DNA from: an uncultured Clostridia bacterium
GTDB taxonomy: Bacteria; Bacillota; Clostridia; UBA1381
Direction of reading: 5' to 3'
Assembly (NCBI GenBank): GCA_944393255.1
Contig: CALXZP010000040.1
Span: 1-64,000, forward strand
DNA: 64,000 nt
In this document: piece by piece, positions 51,864 to 60,577 of the stretch
Layout: each line of letters starts with the position of its first letter
Position numbering within the stretch: the first letter of the stretch is position 1
The notes under the pieces: model-generated
Databases searched by the model: none
What the model was told of the DNA's origin: nothing
Seen by the model: the letters and a program-made list of their open reading frames with translations, nothing else
Made by a program: the position numbers and the translations under genes

Positions 51864-53584
51864 CCGGCCGGAGGAAATATAATAAAAAGATAACAGCCGC
51901 GCAGACGCTGCGGCTGAAGGAGGGGCAAAGCTTGGATCTGCTTGAAAAATTGGAGAAAATGGAGCAAACGGAGGAAAGGTTTGAAAAGGAGACGCCGGAG
52001 CGCACAGCGCGGCGCATATCCGTTCTTACGGTAGCCGCAGTCTTTCTTACGGTGCTTGCGGCGGGCATACTCTATGTATCCCGGAGCAATATAATATATT
52101 TTTGGGATGATTCCACCTACTGGGATATGAGCCGCAGCGTCGCCGAGGGCGGCATTGCGGACGGGTTCTGGAGGAATGTGTACGGATCGATAGGTACGAG
52201 CGATTATAACTATGTCGCGGCTCTGCCGTCGGCGGCGTGGGCGCTTGTGTTCGGAAAATCGCGGGAAGCGTTCGTGGCCGGACTTATAGTTATGTATCTG
52301 CTTCCTGCGATGATACTTTTGTTCAGGCTGGCAAAAAAGATATCAAAAGCGCCCCGGTTCGCTTTTGCGGCGGCGGTGTTGATAATGCCTGCGGCGGCGT
52401 TTCTGGCATTCGCCGGCTTTGCGGACGTAGGCGGACTGCTTATAGCGGTAGCGTGCTATAACCTGTATTATACCTCGGAGGGAACTGCGGAGCAATGGTA
52501 CAGGTATATAGCTATAGGCGTTCTTCTTGTGCTGATAATGGTATTCAGAAGGTATTTCGCGTTTTTTGCGGTATCGTTCCTTACCGCTATGGCAGTGGAT
52601 TGTATAGTGTTCAGAAAAAAGTGGCGGTACCTGTTCATAACAGCGGCTGTATGCGCCGTGCTGCTGCTGACGGTGTTCCGTCCGTTCCTGACGGGGATCC
52701 TGCTCAGGGATTACGGAACGCTCTATTCAAGCTATCAGTATTCCGTCGGTACAGATATGAAGCTGATAACGCGGTATTTCGGACTTCTGCTCCTGCTTGC
52801 GGCGTTTGCCGTACCGTTTGCGGCGGGGATAAGGAAGCGCGAGTTCAGACCGGTGTTCCTGTGGCTGCAAATGCTCGTGTGCGCGGCAATGTTCATGGCT
52901 ACGCAGACTCACGGACAGCAGCATCTGCTGCTGTATGTGCCGGCGCTTGCGGTGCTTATGCTGTTCATGGTGAACTGCATATCCAAGCAGTGGATGCTTA
53001 TAGCGGTGTGCGCGCTGGCTGCGGTAAACGTTGTTAATACGTATATACCGAGGGAGCAGCCGGGAAACATACAGGAGATAAAGCATATCGCAGTGATCCC
53101 GAATTTTTCGATGCTGCCGAGACACAGGGACGACACGGAAGCAATACTTACGCTCAAGCGTGATCTGGACGCCGCTGTTCCGGACGGGAGCAGCTGCGGG
53201 ATACTGTCCTCGTCATTCCTGCTGAACGACAGTATACTGCGCAATGCCGAGGTATCGCTGAATGCAGGTATCACGCGCGACGCCGGATATATACGCAGTC
53301 TGCCGGAGGTGGATTCGCGCGACGGAGACAGGCTCGGCGAGATATATACCAGCGACTATATATTGGCGGCAGTGCCCGCCCAGACGCATCTTGCCGCGGG
53401 CGAGCAGACCATAGTGGACGAAGCTGTAACGAGCTTTGTGCGCGGTACGGACATAGCCGAAGCCTTTGCGGCGGACGAGGGCTTTACGAGGACCATAGGC
53501 GATATTGAAGTTAGGCTTTATCACCGCATTGACGATGTGGGAGCTTATCAGAGAAGCGTTTTTGAAGCGCGGCTGTTTTATTGA
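51860..53584 (+). CDS. GT-C-fold membrane glycosyltransferase-like protein
   Basis: A 574-residue protein with a charged cytoplasmic N-terminus (1-55) and about ten to eleven membrane segments from residue 56 on. The first outer loop has acidic residues in FWDDSTYWDMSR, the position of the catalytic Asp in GT39/GT-C transferases that use lipid-linked sugars. The final 150 residues are a soluble outer domain. It probably adds a sugar to a surface polymer or protein. The GTG start overlaps the SNF2 stop, so the genes are coupled although no functional link is evident. Confidence 0.75.
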   Translation: MTGRRKYNKKITAAQTLRLKEGQSLDLLEKLEKMEQTEERFEKETPERTARRISVLTVAAVFLTVLAAGILYVSRSNIIYFWDDSTYWDMSRSVAEGGIADGFWRNVYGSIGTSDYNYVAALPSAAWALVFGKSREAFVAGLIVMYLLPAMILLFRLAKKISKAPRFAFAAAVLIMPAAAFLAFAGFADVGGLLIAVACYNLYYTSEGTAEQWYRYIAIGVLLVLIMVFRRYFAFFAVSFLTAMAVDCIVFRKKWRYLFITAAVCAVLLLTVFRPFLTGILLRDYGTLYSSYQYSVGTDMKLITRYFGLLLLLAAFAVPFAAGIRKREFRPVFLWLQMLVCAAMFMATQTHGQQHLLLYVPALAVLMLFMVNCISKQWMLIAVCALAAVNVVNTYIPREQPGNIQEIKHIAVIPNFSMLPRHRDDTEAILTLKRDLDAAVPDGSSCGILSSSFLLNDSILRNAEVSLNAGITRDAGYIRSLPEVDSRDGDRLGEIYTSDYILAAVPAQTHLAAGEQTIVDEAVTSFVRGTDIAEAFAADEGFTRTIGDIEVRLYHRIDDVGAYQRSVFEARLFY

Positions 53585-53619
53585 CGGATCTCCGGTTCTG
53601 ACAGAAAGGATTGATTGTT

Positions 53620-54510
53620 ATGAGAGAGTGTATTTACTGCGGAAGACAGCTTGAAAAGGGAGAGCAGTGTACTTGTGCGATGAGTGTGGCAAAGCGCCGG
53701 GAGCGGGAGCAGGCTAAGCAGACCGAACAGCCCGGATCCCGGAAGGAGGCGCGTGCGGAGGAAAAGAACCGCAGAAAGCAGGAGCGCGGGGACGCTAAGC
53801 GCAGAGAACGCGAAGCGAGGTCGCGCGAACGTGAGGCAAGGCGCAGCACGCGCCGTGCGGCGTATAATTACAGCCGCGCATACCGTTCACGTACGAAAAC
53901 GGCGTTCGGCGACGTTTGGCAGCTGTTCAGGTCGTTTTTGCGTTCGCCTATAGAAACGGTCATGAATCCCGGGATGATGTCTGTTCCTGTGATAATGATA
54001 TTTGTGGTCATAGAAGGCATTATCTCAGGACTGAGTATATTCTCGATAATCAGCGGCGCAAGCAGAGGTCCTGTGAGGCTGCTCGGAAGCCTGATGGGAT
54101 TTAGGGGCGTGCAGGGCTATGATATGCTGCTCGGCTGGCTCAGCTCGGCATTTTCCGGAGCTGTCGGAGGTATCGCGGTATTCTTTATAGGATCGGGTAT
54201 TTTTTATCTGATAAACAGATGGATATTCAAGCAGTTCACGCCGTATTGGGAGTTTTCCAAACGGTTCGCACTCGTCGGGATCCCCTATACTGTGATAGGA
54301 GCCGTCGGCGTTCTGCTCGGCTTTTTCTCACAGACCACCTTTGCGGTGCTTATGATTGTGGGGATAGTCGGCACCGTAGTGCTGCTTTATGAGATACTGC
54401 GCTCTGCATGGTATTCGCGGTCGGCAGCCAAGGTGATGTATATGATGCTGCTGGGTGTGTTCGTATTTCTGATGATAGCGCTGTATATAGTCAGGATATC
54501 CGTATTTTAA
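53620..54510 (+). CDS. zinc-ribbon and Yip1-domain membrane protein
   Basis: A 296-residue protein. It starts with a short zinc-ribbon (C4-IY-C7 ... C17-T-C19), continues through an extremely basic Arg/Glu-rich segment (about 22-88), then has five hydrophobic segments of the Yip1 type (about 110-295). In bacteria this combination is common but uncharacterised. ATG 53620 with GAAAGGA upstream is preferred over TTG 53611. It precedes the CcdA/TlpA pair by 36 bp. Confidence 0.72.
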   Translation: MRECIYCGRQLEKGEQCTCAMSVAKRREREQAKQTEQPGSRKEARAEEKNRRKQERGDAKRREREARSREREARRSTRRAAYNYSRAYRSRTKTAFGDVWQLFRSFLRSPIETVMNPGMMSVPVIMIFVVIEGIISGLSIFSIISGASRGPVRLLGSLMGFRGVQGYDMLLGWLSSAFSGAVGGIAVFFIGSGIFYLINRWIFKQFTPYWEFSKRFALVGIPYTVIGAVGVLLGFFSQTTFAVLMIVGIVGTVVLLYEILRSAWYSRSAAKVMYMMLLGVFVFLMIALYIVRISVF

Positions 54511-54546
54511 AAATCGCCGCTTAAAAAATAACAGAGGAGGGATCGA

Positions 54547-55200
54547 ATGCAGTATCTGCTGACGTTTCTTGAGGGGATGATCTCTTTTATTTCACCGTGT
54601 ATGCTTCCGATGCTGCCGGTATACGTTTCGTATTTCGGAGGGGGCGGCAGTGAAAAAAAGGACGTGCTTGCGAAGGCTGTCGGCTTTGCTGCCGGCTTTA
54701 CGCTGGTTTTTGTACTGCTCGGCTGTTTTGCCGGGACGGTGGGAAGGCTGCTTTCCGGATATAAAACGGCTGTAAATATTGTCAGCGGTATTATCGTGAT
54801 CATTTTTGGTCTGAGTTATATAGGGGTCGTGCGAATACCGTTTTTCAAGGGCGCCGCCGCTTCCGGGAAGATAGACGGAGTTTTTTCCGCCGCTGTGTTC
54901 GGAGTGATATACTCGGTGAGCCTTACGCCGTGCGTAGGGGCTTTCCTCGGCTCGGCGCTTATGACTGCGTCGGCTGCGGGAAGTACGGCGGAGGGAGCGC
55001 TGCTGCTTTTATTGTACTCGCTCGGACTGGGACTGCCGTTTATAATTTCAGCAGTGCTGATAGAAGAGCTTGGGAGCGTTTTCGGTTTTATAAAGAAGCA
55101 TTATAATATAATAGATCCTATTTGCGGCTGTATGCTTATCCTGATAGGCATTCTCATGGCATGCGGGGCGCTGAGCCGTGTGATGCAGCTGCTGGGATAG
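54547..55200 (+). CDS. ccdA: CcdA-like thiol transporter
   Basis: A 217-residue membrane protein with six hydrophobic segments, of the CcdA/DsbD-beta type. The functional cysteines are in FISPCMLPMLPVY (helix 1) and SLTPCVGAFLG (helix 4), each followed by Pro. It passes reducing equivalents from cytoplasmic thioredoxin to an outer thioredoxin-like partner, encoded 10 bp downstream. AGAGGAGGGATCG precedes the ATG. Confidence 0.9.
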   Translation: MQYLLTFLEGMISFISPCMLPMLPVYVSYFGGGGSEKKDVLAKAVGFAAGFTLVFVLLGCFAGTVGRLLSGYKTAVNIVSGIIVIIFGLSYIGVVRIPFFKGAAASGKIDGVFSAAVFGVIYSVSLTPCVGAFLGSALMTASAAGSTAEGALLLLLYSLGLGLPFIISAVLIEELGSVFGFIKKHYNIIDPICGCMLILIGILMACGALSRVMQLLG

Positions 55201-55210
55201 GGGGGAGAGT

Positions 55211-55780
55211 ATGGATCCAAAGAAAAAAATTTTTATAGGCGCGGCGGCTCTCGCAGTGCTGATCGCCGCGGCGGCTGCGGTCTACGGGATATTGTCCGAG
55301 CGGTACGAACAGCCCGAGGCGCCGGTCAGGACGCAGACGGCGGCTTCGGAACAGCCCGAGCTTGAGGCGCCGGATTTTACCGTATATGATATCAGCGGAG
55401 CGAAGATAAGCTTGTCCGATCTCAGAGGCAAGCCTGTATTGCTGAACTTTTGGGCGACATGGTGCGGCCCGTGCGAATCGGAGCTTCCGTCGTTTAATGC
55501 GGCGTATGAGGCTCATGGCGGTGAGATAGCGTTTATGATGGTCAATCTTGCCGAACCGGGCGGCGAAAGACCGGAGGCCGTTGAGGAGTATGCCGCGGAA
55601 AAAGGCTACAGCTTTCCGATATATTATGATTCCGGCGCCGAGGCTGCTTCGGCATACGGAGTGTATTCAATACCGATGAGCGTTTTTATAGATCCGGACG
55701 GCATTATACGGGCAGTATATCCGGGCGCTATGGACGGCGATACGCTTAACAGGTATATAGACGCTTTGCTCAAGATGTAG
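55211..55780 (+). CDS. TlpA/ResA-like membrane-anchored thioredoxin
   Basis: A 189-residue thioredoxin-fold protein with an N-terminal membrane anchor (about 8-26), acidic linker, and the redox site WATWCGPCESELP (CGPC, about 83-86) plus cis-Pro in YSIPMSVFID. It acts outside the membrane as a thiol reductant, fed by the CcdA-like protein encoded directly upstream. With no cytochrome c maturation genes here, the substrate may be an exported Cys-containing protein. It starts 10 bp after ccdA. Confidence 0.9.
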   Translation: MDPKKKIFIGAAALAVLIAAAAAVYGILSERYEQPEAPVRTQTAASEQPELEAPDFTVYDISGAKISLSDLRGKPVLLNFWATWCGPCESELPSFNAAYEAHGGEIAFMMVNLAEPGGERPEAVEEYAAEKGYSFPIYYDSGAEAASAYGVYSIPMSVFIDPDGIIRAVYPGAMDGDTLNRYIDALLKM

Positions 55781-55833
55781 TTTCGGGAAGCGCGGAGCGG
55801 CATGATCTAAATATCAGCAGGAGGGATATTGAT

Positions 55834-56601
55834 ATGTCTGAATGGAGTTCGGAGCAGTATCTTAAATTCAAGGAGCAGAGAACGCAGCCGGCGGCGGATC
55901 TTGCGGGCAGGATCGCCGGATACAGACCCGGAAGCGTTCTCGATATCGGCTGCGGTCCGGGAAACAGCACGGCCGTATTGAAAGGGATATTCCCGTGCGC
56001 CGATATACTCGGTATCGACAGCTCGGAGGATATGATAAAAAAGGCGGAGCATACGTATCCGGATATGAGTTTCCGCCTGTGCAATGCAGCCCGGGAGACG
56101 GATAAGCTCGGAAAATACGACGTTATTTTTTCAAATGCGTGCTTGCAGTGGATACCGGAGCATGAAAAATTCATACCATGCCTTATGGAGCATCTGAATA
56201 ACGGAGGGGTATTGGCTGTACAGATGCCTATGAACGGACAGGAGCCGGTTATGAGGATAATGGACGAGGCTGTAAAGGAGCCGAAGTGGGGATTTGCGGA
56301 AATGGGTATTGAAGCGAATGCGGTATTGGCTCCGTCGGAATACTTCGATATACTTTCAGGCTGCGCCCGAAGCTTCGATATATGGGAGACGGTGTATTAC
56401 CACAGTATGCCGGACGCCGGAGCTATGACCGAATGGGTAAAGGGGACGCGGCTCAGACCGTATCTTAACGCGCTTGACGCCGTTAAGGCGACCGAGCTGG
56501 AAAAGGAGATAACCGAACGCGCAGCGTCCGTATATGAGAAGCGGTGCAGCGGGGAGATAATATTCAGGTTCCGCAGGTTTTTCTTTACGGCGGTCAAATG
56601 A
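55834..56601 (+). CDS. tam: trans-aconitate 2-methyltransferase-like SAM methyltransferase
   Basis: A 255-residue class I methyltransferase. The glycine-rich SAM loop is VLDIGCGPGNSTAVL (about 35-49), the acidic loop GIDSSEDMIKKA, and the post-I motif VIFSNACLQWIPEH. The overall order and length match Tam, which methylates trans-aconitate, an inhibitor of aconitase. The substrate assignment is by resemblance only. GCAGGAGGGAT precedes the ATG. No close neighbour hints at a pathway. Confidence 0.78.
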   Translation: MSEWSSEQYLKFKEQRTQPAADLAGRIAGYRPGSVLDIGCGPGNSTAVLKGIFPCADILGIDSSEDMIKKAEHTYPDMSFRLCNAARETDKLGKYDVIFSNACLQWIPEHEKFIPCLMEHLNNGGVLAVQMPMNGQEPVMRIMDEAVKEPKWGFAEMGIEANAVLAPSEYFDILSGCARSFDIWETVYYHSMPDAGAMTEWVKGTRLRPYLNALDAVKATELEKEITERAASVYEKRCSGEIIFRFRRFFFTAVK

Positions 56602-56886
56602 CGCGGACACTGCGATAATGCATCATATAAAAGGAACGGACATGTCCGCGCGCGGCGGTATGAAGGCCGTTTCTTTTTTTGTACGGAATAACTGCATTAG
56701 TACGATTTAACTGAATTTTATATAATTTTCTCTGTTTTTCTTGTTGTTGAATTGTGTAAAATACTATATAATAAATATATAGTATAGATGGTTTTAGGTT
56801 ATTTTGACGAGCTGTAAAATAAAATAACATCAAATTTTTAAAAAATGTTGCTAAAATCTATATACAAATCCAATTATTTGTGTTAT
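56602..56886. other. intergenic AT-rich region
   Basis: A short hairpin-like CGGACATGTCCG palindrome near 56637-56650 and a TTTTTTTG run (56674-56681) may terminate tam. The rest is AT-rich with no gene. Confidence 0.4.
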
Positions 56887-56889
56887 AAT
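56861..56889 (+). promoter_or_regulatory. possible promoter before the 103-nt repeats
   Basis: TATACA (56861-56866), 17 bp, TATAAT (56884-56889). Its -10 overlaps the first linker of the repeat array. Confidence 0.5.
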
Positions 56890-56894
56890 AAATA

Positions 56895-57142
56895 CAGTTA
56901 ATGAAGCAAAGCCGTCAGACGGCTTTGCCTTGGAATGTATTTATTGCGACGGAGTGAAGCAATGCTAAACGCATTGCACGTATGTCATAAATAAACACAG
57001 TTAATGAAGCAAAGCCGCCTGGCAGCTTTGCCTCGGAATGTATTTATTGCGACGGAGTGAAGCAATGCTGAACGCATTGCACGTATGTCATAAATAAATA
57101 CAGTTAATGAAGCAAAGCCGTCTGACGGTTTTGCCTCGGAAT
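56895..57142 (+). repeat. tandem 103-nt repeats with paired hairpins
   Basis: Two full units (56895-56997, 56998-57100) and a partial third (57101-57142), spaced exactly 103 nt. Each full unit has hairpin A (GCAAAGCCGTC/GACGGCTTTGC; 56906-56928 in unit 1) and hairpin B (GCAATGC/GCATTGC; 56959-56977), joined by the linkers AATAAATACA and TGTATTTATT, which are mutually complementary. Across copies hairpin A shows one paired change (T-A to C-G), one G-T wobble and one mismatch. The array ends 25 nt before the acyltransferase start codon and is therefore in its leader. Confidence 0.9.
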
Positions 57143-57167
57143 TATCAGCCAATAGGAGGGATCAGCA

Positions 57168-58553
57168 ATGGCGGTGAAATATTATCCTCTTGCAGCGGCG
57201 CAGGCCACACAGCATGACCTTGCAAAGGAGTTTGGGACGTCTCAGGTCATAAATGTATGTACCTGTTCTACATTGCAGACGGAGATCGACTTCGATCTGC
57301 TCAAAAAATGTATCCAAGAGGAATTCAAGCGGTATGAATGTCTGAGGATACGGTTTACCAAGCCGGATAAAAACGGCGACGTTATGCAGTATATCGTGCC
57401 GAGGGACACCCGGGATATAGAGCTTGTGGATTTCAGCGGATCGGATGAAAGAGCTGTTGAAAGAAAGCTCAACGAATGGTCGTTCGAGCCGTTTTCCGAG
57501 CCGGACGCGCCGATGGCTGAGATAAAAATGATAAAGATGCCGGACGGATATCAAGGGCTGTATCTCAAGATAGACCACCGCCTTGCCGATTCGAGCGCGG
57601 TGATCGTTATGATCAATGATATAATGGAGCTGTACTGCCACTACCGTTTCGGTTCGCCGTATCCTAAGCCGCTGCCGTCTTATACAGAGGCGCTCGAAAA
57701 GGATCTGGAAAGGCAGAATTCGGCAAAAAAGACCGAGCGTGACAGTGAATTTTGGGACAAGGTCCTGGATATGGGAGAGCCGCTTTATTCGGATGTCACG
57801 GGAACCTGGAAGCTTGAGGAGACGAGAAAGGAGCATAACGATCCGAGCATCAGATGGGCGGACAGAGAGATAAAGGATACGCGCGTGAATTTCGCGGTGT
57901 TCGACCTTGAGCCTGAGCCGTCTATGCGCCTTTTGGAATATTGCCTTAACAACAATGTTTCCATGACCAATCTTCTGCTCATGGGACTGCGGACGTATCT
58001 GTCAAAGATGAACAACGGACAGACGGATATAAGCATAAGAAACTTCGTTTCGCGGCGTTCGACAAAGCTTGAGCGGTTCAGCGGCGGCAGCAGGACGCAG
58101 TGGTTTCCTTGCAGAACGGTGATAGAGCCGGATACGGAGTTCCTCGACGGCATATATATAATCCAGGATTTCCAGAACCAGGTCTATCGTCATTCTAACT
58201 ATGACCAGGCCGCACTTGCGAAAAAGTTTGCCGAGAAATTCGGACAGCCGCCGCATACAACGTATGAGGGGATGCTGCTGACATACCAGCCGCTTCCGGT
58301 GCGTCTGCAAAACCCGAATTTGAAGGGCATACCGTTCAAGTCGAGGTGGCTCAGCAACGGAACGGGCGTGCAGAAGCTTTACCTCACTGTAATGCACCGT
58401 CCGGATACGGGACTGCAGTTCTTTTTCAAGTATCAGGAGGCGGAGCTTTCCCGTGACGATGTCGAGAAGGTATATTATTATCTGATGAGGATAATCTTTA
58501 TGGGCGTTGAACATCCGGATCTCACGGTCGGGGATATAATAAAGATGGTCTAA
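57168..58553 (+). CDS. stand-alone condensation-domain-like acyltransferase
   Basis: A 461-residue protein with the chloramphenicol-acetyltransferase-like fold of NRPS condensation domains and WS/DGAT-type acyltransferases. The active-site motif HHxxxDG appears as D136-H137-RLA-D141-S, so the catalytic second His and the structural Asp are kept while the first His and final Gly differ. The N-terminus (YYPLAAAQ) is typical of condensation domains. It would transfer an acyl or aminoacyl group to an amine or alcohol. A carrier protein and an AMP ligase encoded downstream should supply the activated group. GGAGGGATCAGC precedes the ATG. Confidence 0.75.
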   Translation: MAVKYYPLAAAQATQHDLAKEFGTSQVINVCTCSTLQTEIDFDLLKKCIQEEFKRYECLRIRFTKPDKNGDVMQYIVPRDTRDIELVDFSGSDERAVERKLNEWSFEPFSEPDAPMAEIKMIKMPDGYQGLYLKIDHRLADSSAVIVMINDIMELYCHYRFGSPYPKPLPSYTEALEKDLERQNSAKKTERDSEFWDKVLDMGEPLYSDVTGTWKLEETRKEHNDPSIRWADREIKDTRVNFAVFDLEPEPSMRLLEYCLNNNVSMTNLLLMGLRTYLSKMNNGQTDISIRNFVSRRSTKLERFSGGSRTQWFPCRTVIEPDTEFLDGIYIIQDFQNQVYRHSNYDQAALAKKFAEKFGQPPHTTYEGMLLTYQPLPVRLQNPNLKGIPFKSRWLSNGTGVQKLYLTVMHRPDTGLQFFFKYQEAELSRDDVEKVYYYLMRIIFMGVEHPDLTVGDIIKMV

Positions 58554-58628
58554 GGGGCAAGAGATTTGCCTGAATAGCAATACCTGACGGCCGTGCCGCC
58601 GGGAAAACAAATCAAGGAGGAATAAAAA

Positions 58629-58862
58629 ATGCTGGAGGATCTTAAGGAGAAGCTTGGGGAGTATGTGGACACGCCTATCGATGAGATAACGGCTGATACA
58701 AGGTTTATTGAGGATCTTGGTTTGAACTCATTTGAGTTCATGTCGCTGCTCGGGTATCTTGAGGAGGAATACGACATAGTTGTAGATGAAAACGAGGTGC
58801 GCGGACTGAGAACGGTGGGCGAGGCTGTCGAGTATATCGAAAAGCTGACGAATGAAGCGTGA
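58629..58862 (+). CDS. acyl/peptidyl carrier protein
   Basis: A 77-residue four-helix carrier protein. The phosphopantetheine-attachment Ser is S34 in LGLNSFEFMSLL, and FEDL-type and EEEYDI helices match acyl or peptidyl carriers. It should hold a thioester-linked acyl or aminoacyl group loaded by the ligase encoded next. It lies 75 bp after the condensation-like gene and 20 bp before the ligase gene. It is not the fatty-acid AcpP context, as no fab genes are near. CAAGGAGG precedes the ATG. Confidence 0.88.
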   Translation: MLEDLKEKLGEYVDTPIDEITADTRFIEDLGLNSFEFMSLLGYLEEEYDIVVDENEVRGLRTVGEAVEYIEKLTNEA

Positions 58863-58882
58863 GCGCAGAGAAGGAGGTCAAT

Positions 58883-60394
58883 ATGGCGTTAAACACTATA
58901 AGGGATATAGTAGTGAACTGTGCGCAGTCTTACAGCGATATGACGGCGTTCAGATATATCAAGGGCAAGGAGCTTGAGGACAAGACGTATTCGGAGCTGA
59001 AAGCGGAGAGCGAGGCTGTGAGCCGTATGCTCGATAAGTTCGGGCTTGTAGGCAAGCATATCGCGCTTATAGGCGCGAGCAGCTATGAGTGGATAGTGAG
59101 CTATCTCGGCGTGGTCGACAGCGGCAGCGTTGCCGTTCCGCTCGACGCGGCGCTTCCGCCGTCGGAGCTGTACGAGCTGATAAACAGAGCTGACGTTTCC
59201 GCAGTCGTATATGATAAGACGCAGAAAGCGATGGCGGAGGGAGTTGCCGAAAACTGCCCCGAGGTCAAGTACATGATAGCCATGCAGGACAGCGCAGTCC
59301 TGGACGGCGGATATCTGCTGCCGGAGCTTATTGAGGAATGCATGGGCAGCTATGAAACGGAAATAGATCCCGATAAGATGTGTACACTGATGTATACGTC
59401 GGGAACCACGGGAAAGAGCAAGGGCGTTATGCTTTCGCACCGGAACCTTGCGCAGAATGTTGAAAACTGCGTAGTATTTATAGATCCGGGCAAGGTATCC
59501 ATGTCAGTTCTGCCTATACACCATTCATTTTGCCTGACTGCCGGTATATTAAAGAGCATGTCTCTGGGCAGCTGTATCTGTATAAACGATACCATGATGC
59601 ATTTTGCAAGAAATCTGCAGAGGTTCAAGCCTGAGATAATGCTTCTCGTTCCGCTTATAATCGAGACTATATACAGTCAGCTCAGGGATGTGGATCCTAA
59701 CATACCGAAGCGGATGGTAGCGCAGAAGGTATTCGGTGAAAATCTCAAGATAATATTCAGCGGCGGAGCTTACCTGAATCCCGACCTTGTGGACTTCTTT
59801 GAGGAATACGGCGTAAGCGTGCTGCAGGGCTACGGTATGACGGAATGCTCGCCTGTTATAAGCAACAATAATCAGGTCAATGCAAAGACAGGCTCGATAG
59901 GAAAGCCGCTTGCAAACTGCGAGGTCAAGTTTGTTGACGAGGAGATATGCGTTAAGGGCTCAAGCGTTATGCTCGGCTACTATAAGATGCCGAAGGAGAC
60001 GGCGGAGGCTCTCGACGAGGACGGCTGGCTCCACACCGGCGATCTCGGCCGCATGGATGAGGACGGCTTCCTGTACATAACGGGAAGAAAGAAGAACCTG
60101 ATAATCCTGTCAAACGGCGAGAATATATCGCCTGAGGAGCTTGAAAACGTTATAGGCAAGCATGATCTTGTAAAGGAAGTGCTTGTGCGTGAGAGCGGAC
60201 AGAATATCGAGGCGGAGATATTCCCGGATGCGGAATATGCCGAGGCTCACGGCGTTACTGACGTGAACAAGAGCTTACAGGATATTATTGATGATTTCAA
60301 CAAGGATATGCCGCTTTATAAGCGCATAACATCTTTGAAGGTCAGAGATACCGAGTTTGAAAAGAGTACGACAAAGAAGATAAAGCGATTTTAA
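58883..60394 (+). CDS. AMP-forming acyl/aminoacyl ligase (adenylation enzyme)
   Basis: A 503-residue enzyme of the ANL superfamily. Core motifs are in order: YTSGTTGKSKGVMLSHRN (phosphate loop), MTECSPVI, WLHTGDLG, RKKNLIILSNGENISPEE, and the C-terminal catalytic Lys in TTKKIKRF. It should activate a carboxylic acid (fatty, aryl or amino) as adenylate and load it on the adjacent carrier protein. Without structure, fatty-acid versus amino-acid specificity cannot be decided. ATG 58883 with AAGGAGGTC is preferred over the in-frame GTG at 58859. A terminator follows. Confidence 0.9.
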   Translation: MALNTIRDIVVNCAQSYSDMTAFRYIKGKELEDKTYSELKAESEAVSRMLDKFGLVGKHIALIGASSYEWIVSYLGVVDSGSVAVPLDAALPPSELYELINRADVSAVVYDKTQKAMAEGVAENCPEVKYMIAMQDSAVLDGGYLLPELIEECMGSYETEIDPDKMCTLMYTSGTTGKSKGVMLSHRNLAQNVENCVVFIDPGKVSMSVLPIHHSFCLTAGILKSMSLGSCICINDTMMHFARNLQRFKPEIMLLVPLIIETIYSQLRDVDPNIPKRMVAQKVFGENLKIIFSGGAYLNPDLVDFFEEYGVSVLQGYGMTECSPVISNNNQVNAKTGSIGKPLANCEVKFVDEEICVKGSSVMLGYYKMPKETAEALDEDGWLHTGDLGRMDEDGFLYITGRKKNLIILSNGENISPEELENVIGKHDLVKEVLVRESGQNIEAEIFPDAEYAEAHGVTDVNKSLQDIIDDFNKDMPLYKRITSLKVRDTEFEKSTTKKIKRF

Positions 60395-60400
60395 AAATGA

Positions 60401-60450
60401 AAAGCGGCAGTTCAAACCCTTCGGCGGGCGTTGAGTCTGCCGCTTTTTAT
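60401..60450 (+). terminator. terminator of the condensation/carrier/ligase operon
   Basis: AAAAGCGGCAG pairs with CTGCCGCTTTTT. Confidence 0.85.
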
Positions 60451-60577
60451 TTGCGGATAAAAGCATTATCGGACGGGCCTGAGCTGTATCGGACAGGACG
60501 GCATGACCGGAAGCTTTCAGGCTTTGCTTCAAAAGAGCCTGACGGAGCGCTGAGCCGATAGAAACGCAGGGAAAGGG

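Noticed and set aside
56887-57142. CRISPR array
   Set aside because: The units are 103 nt with no spacers, and the copies are alike along their full length.
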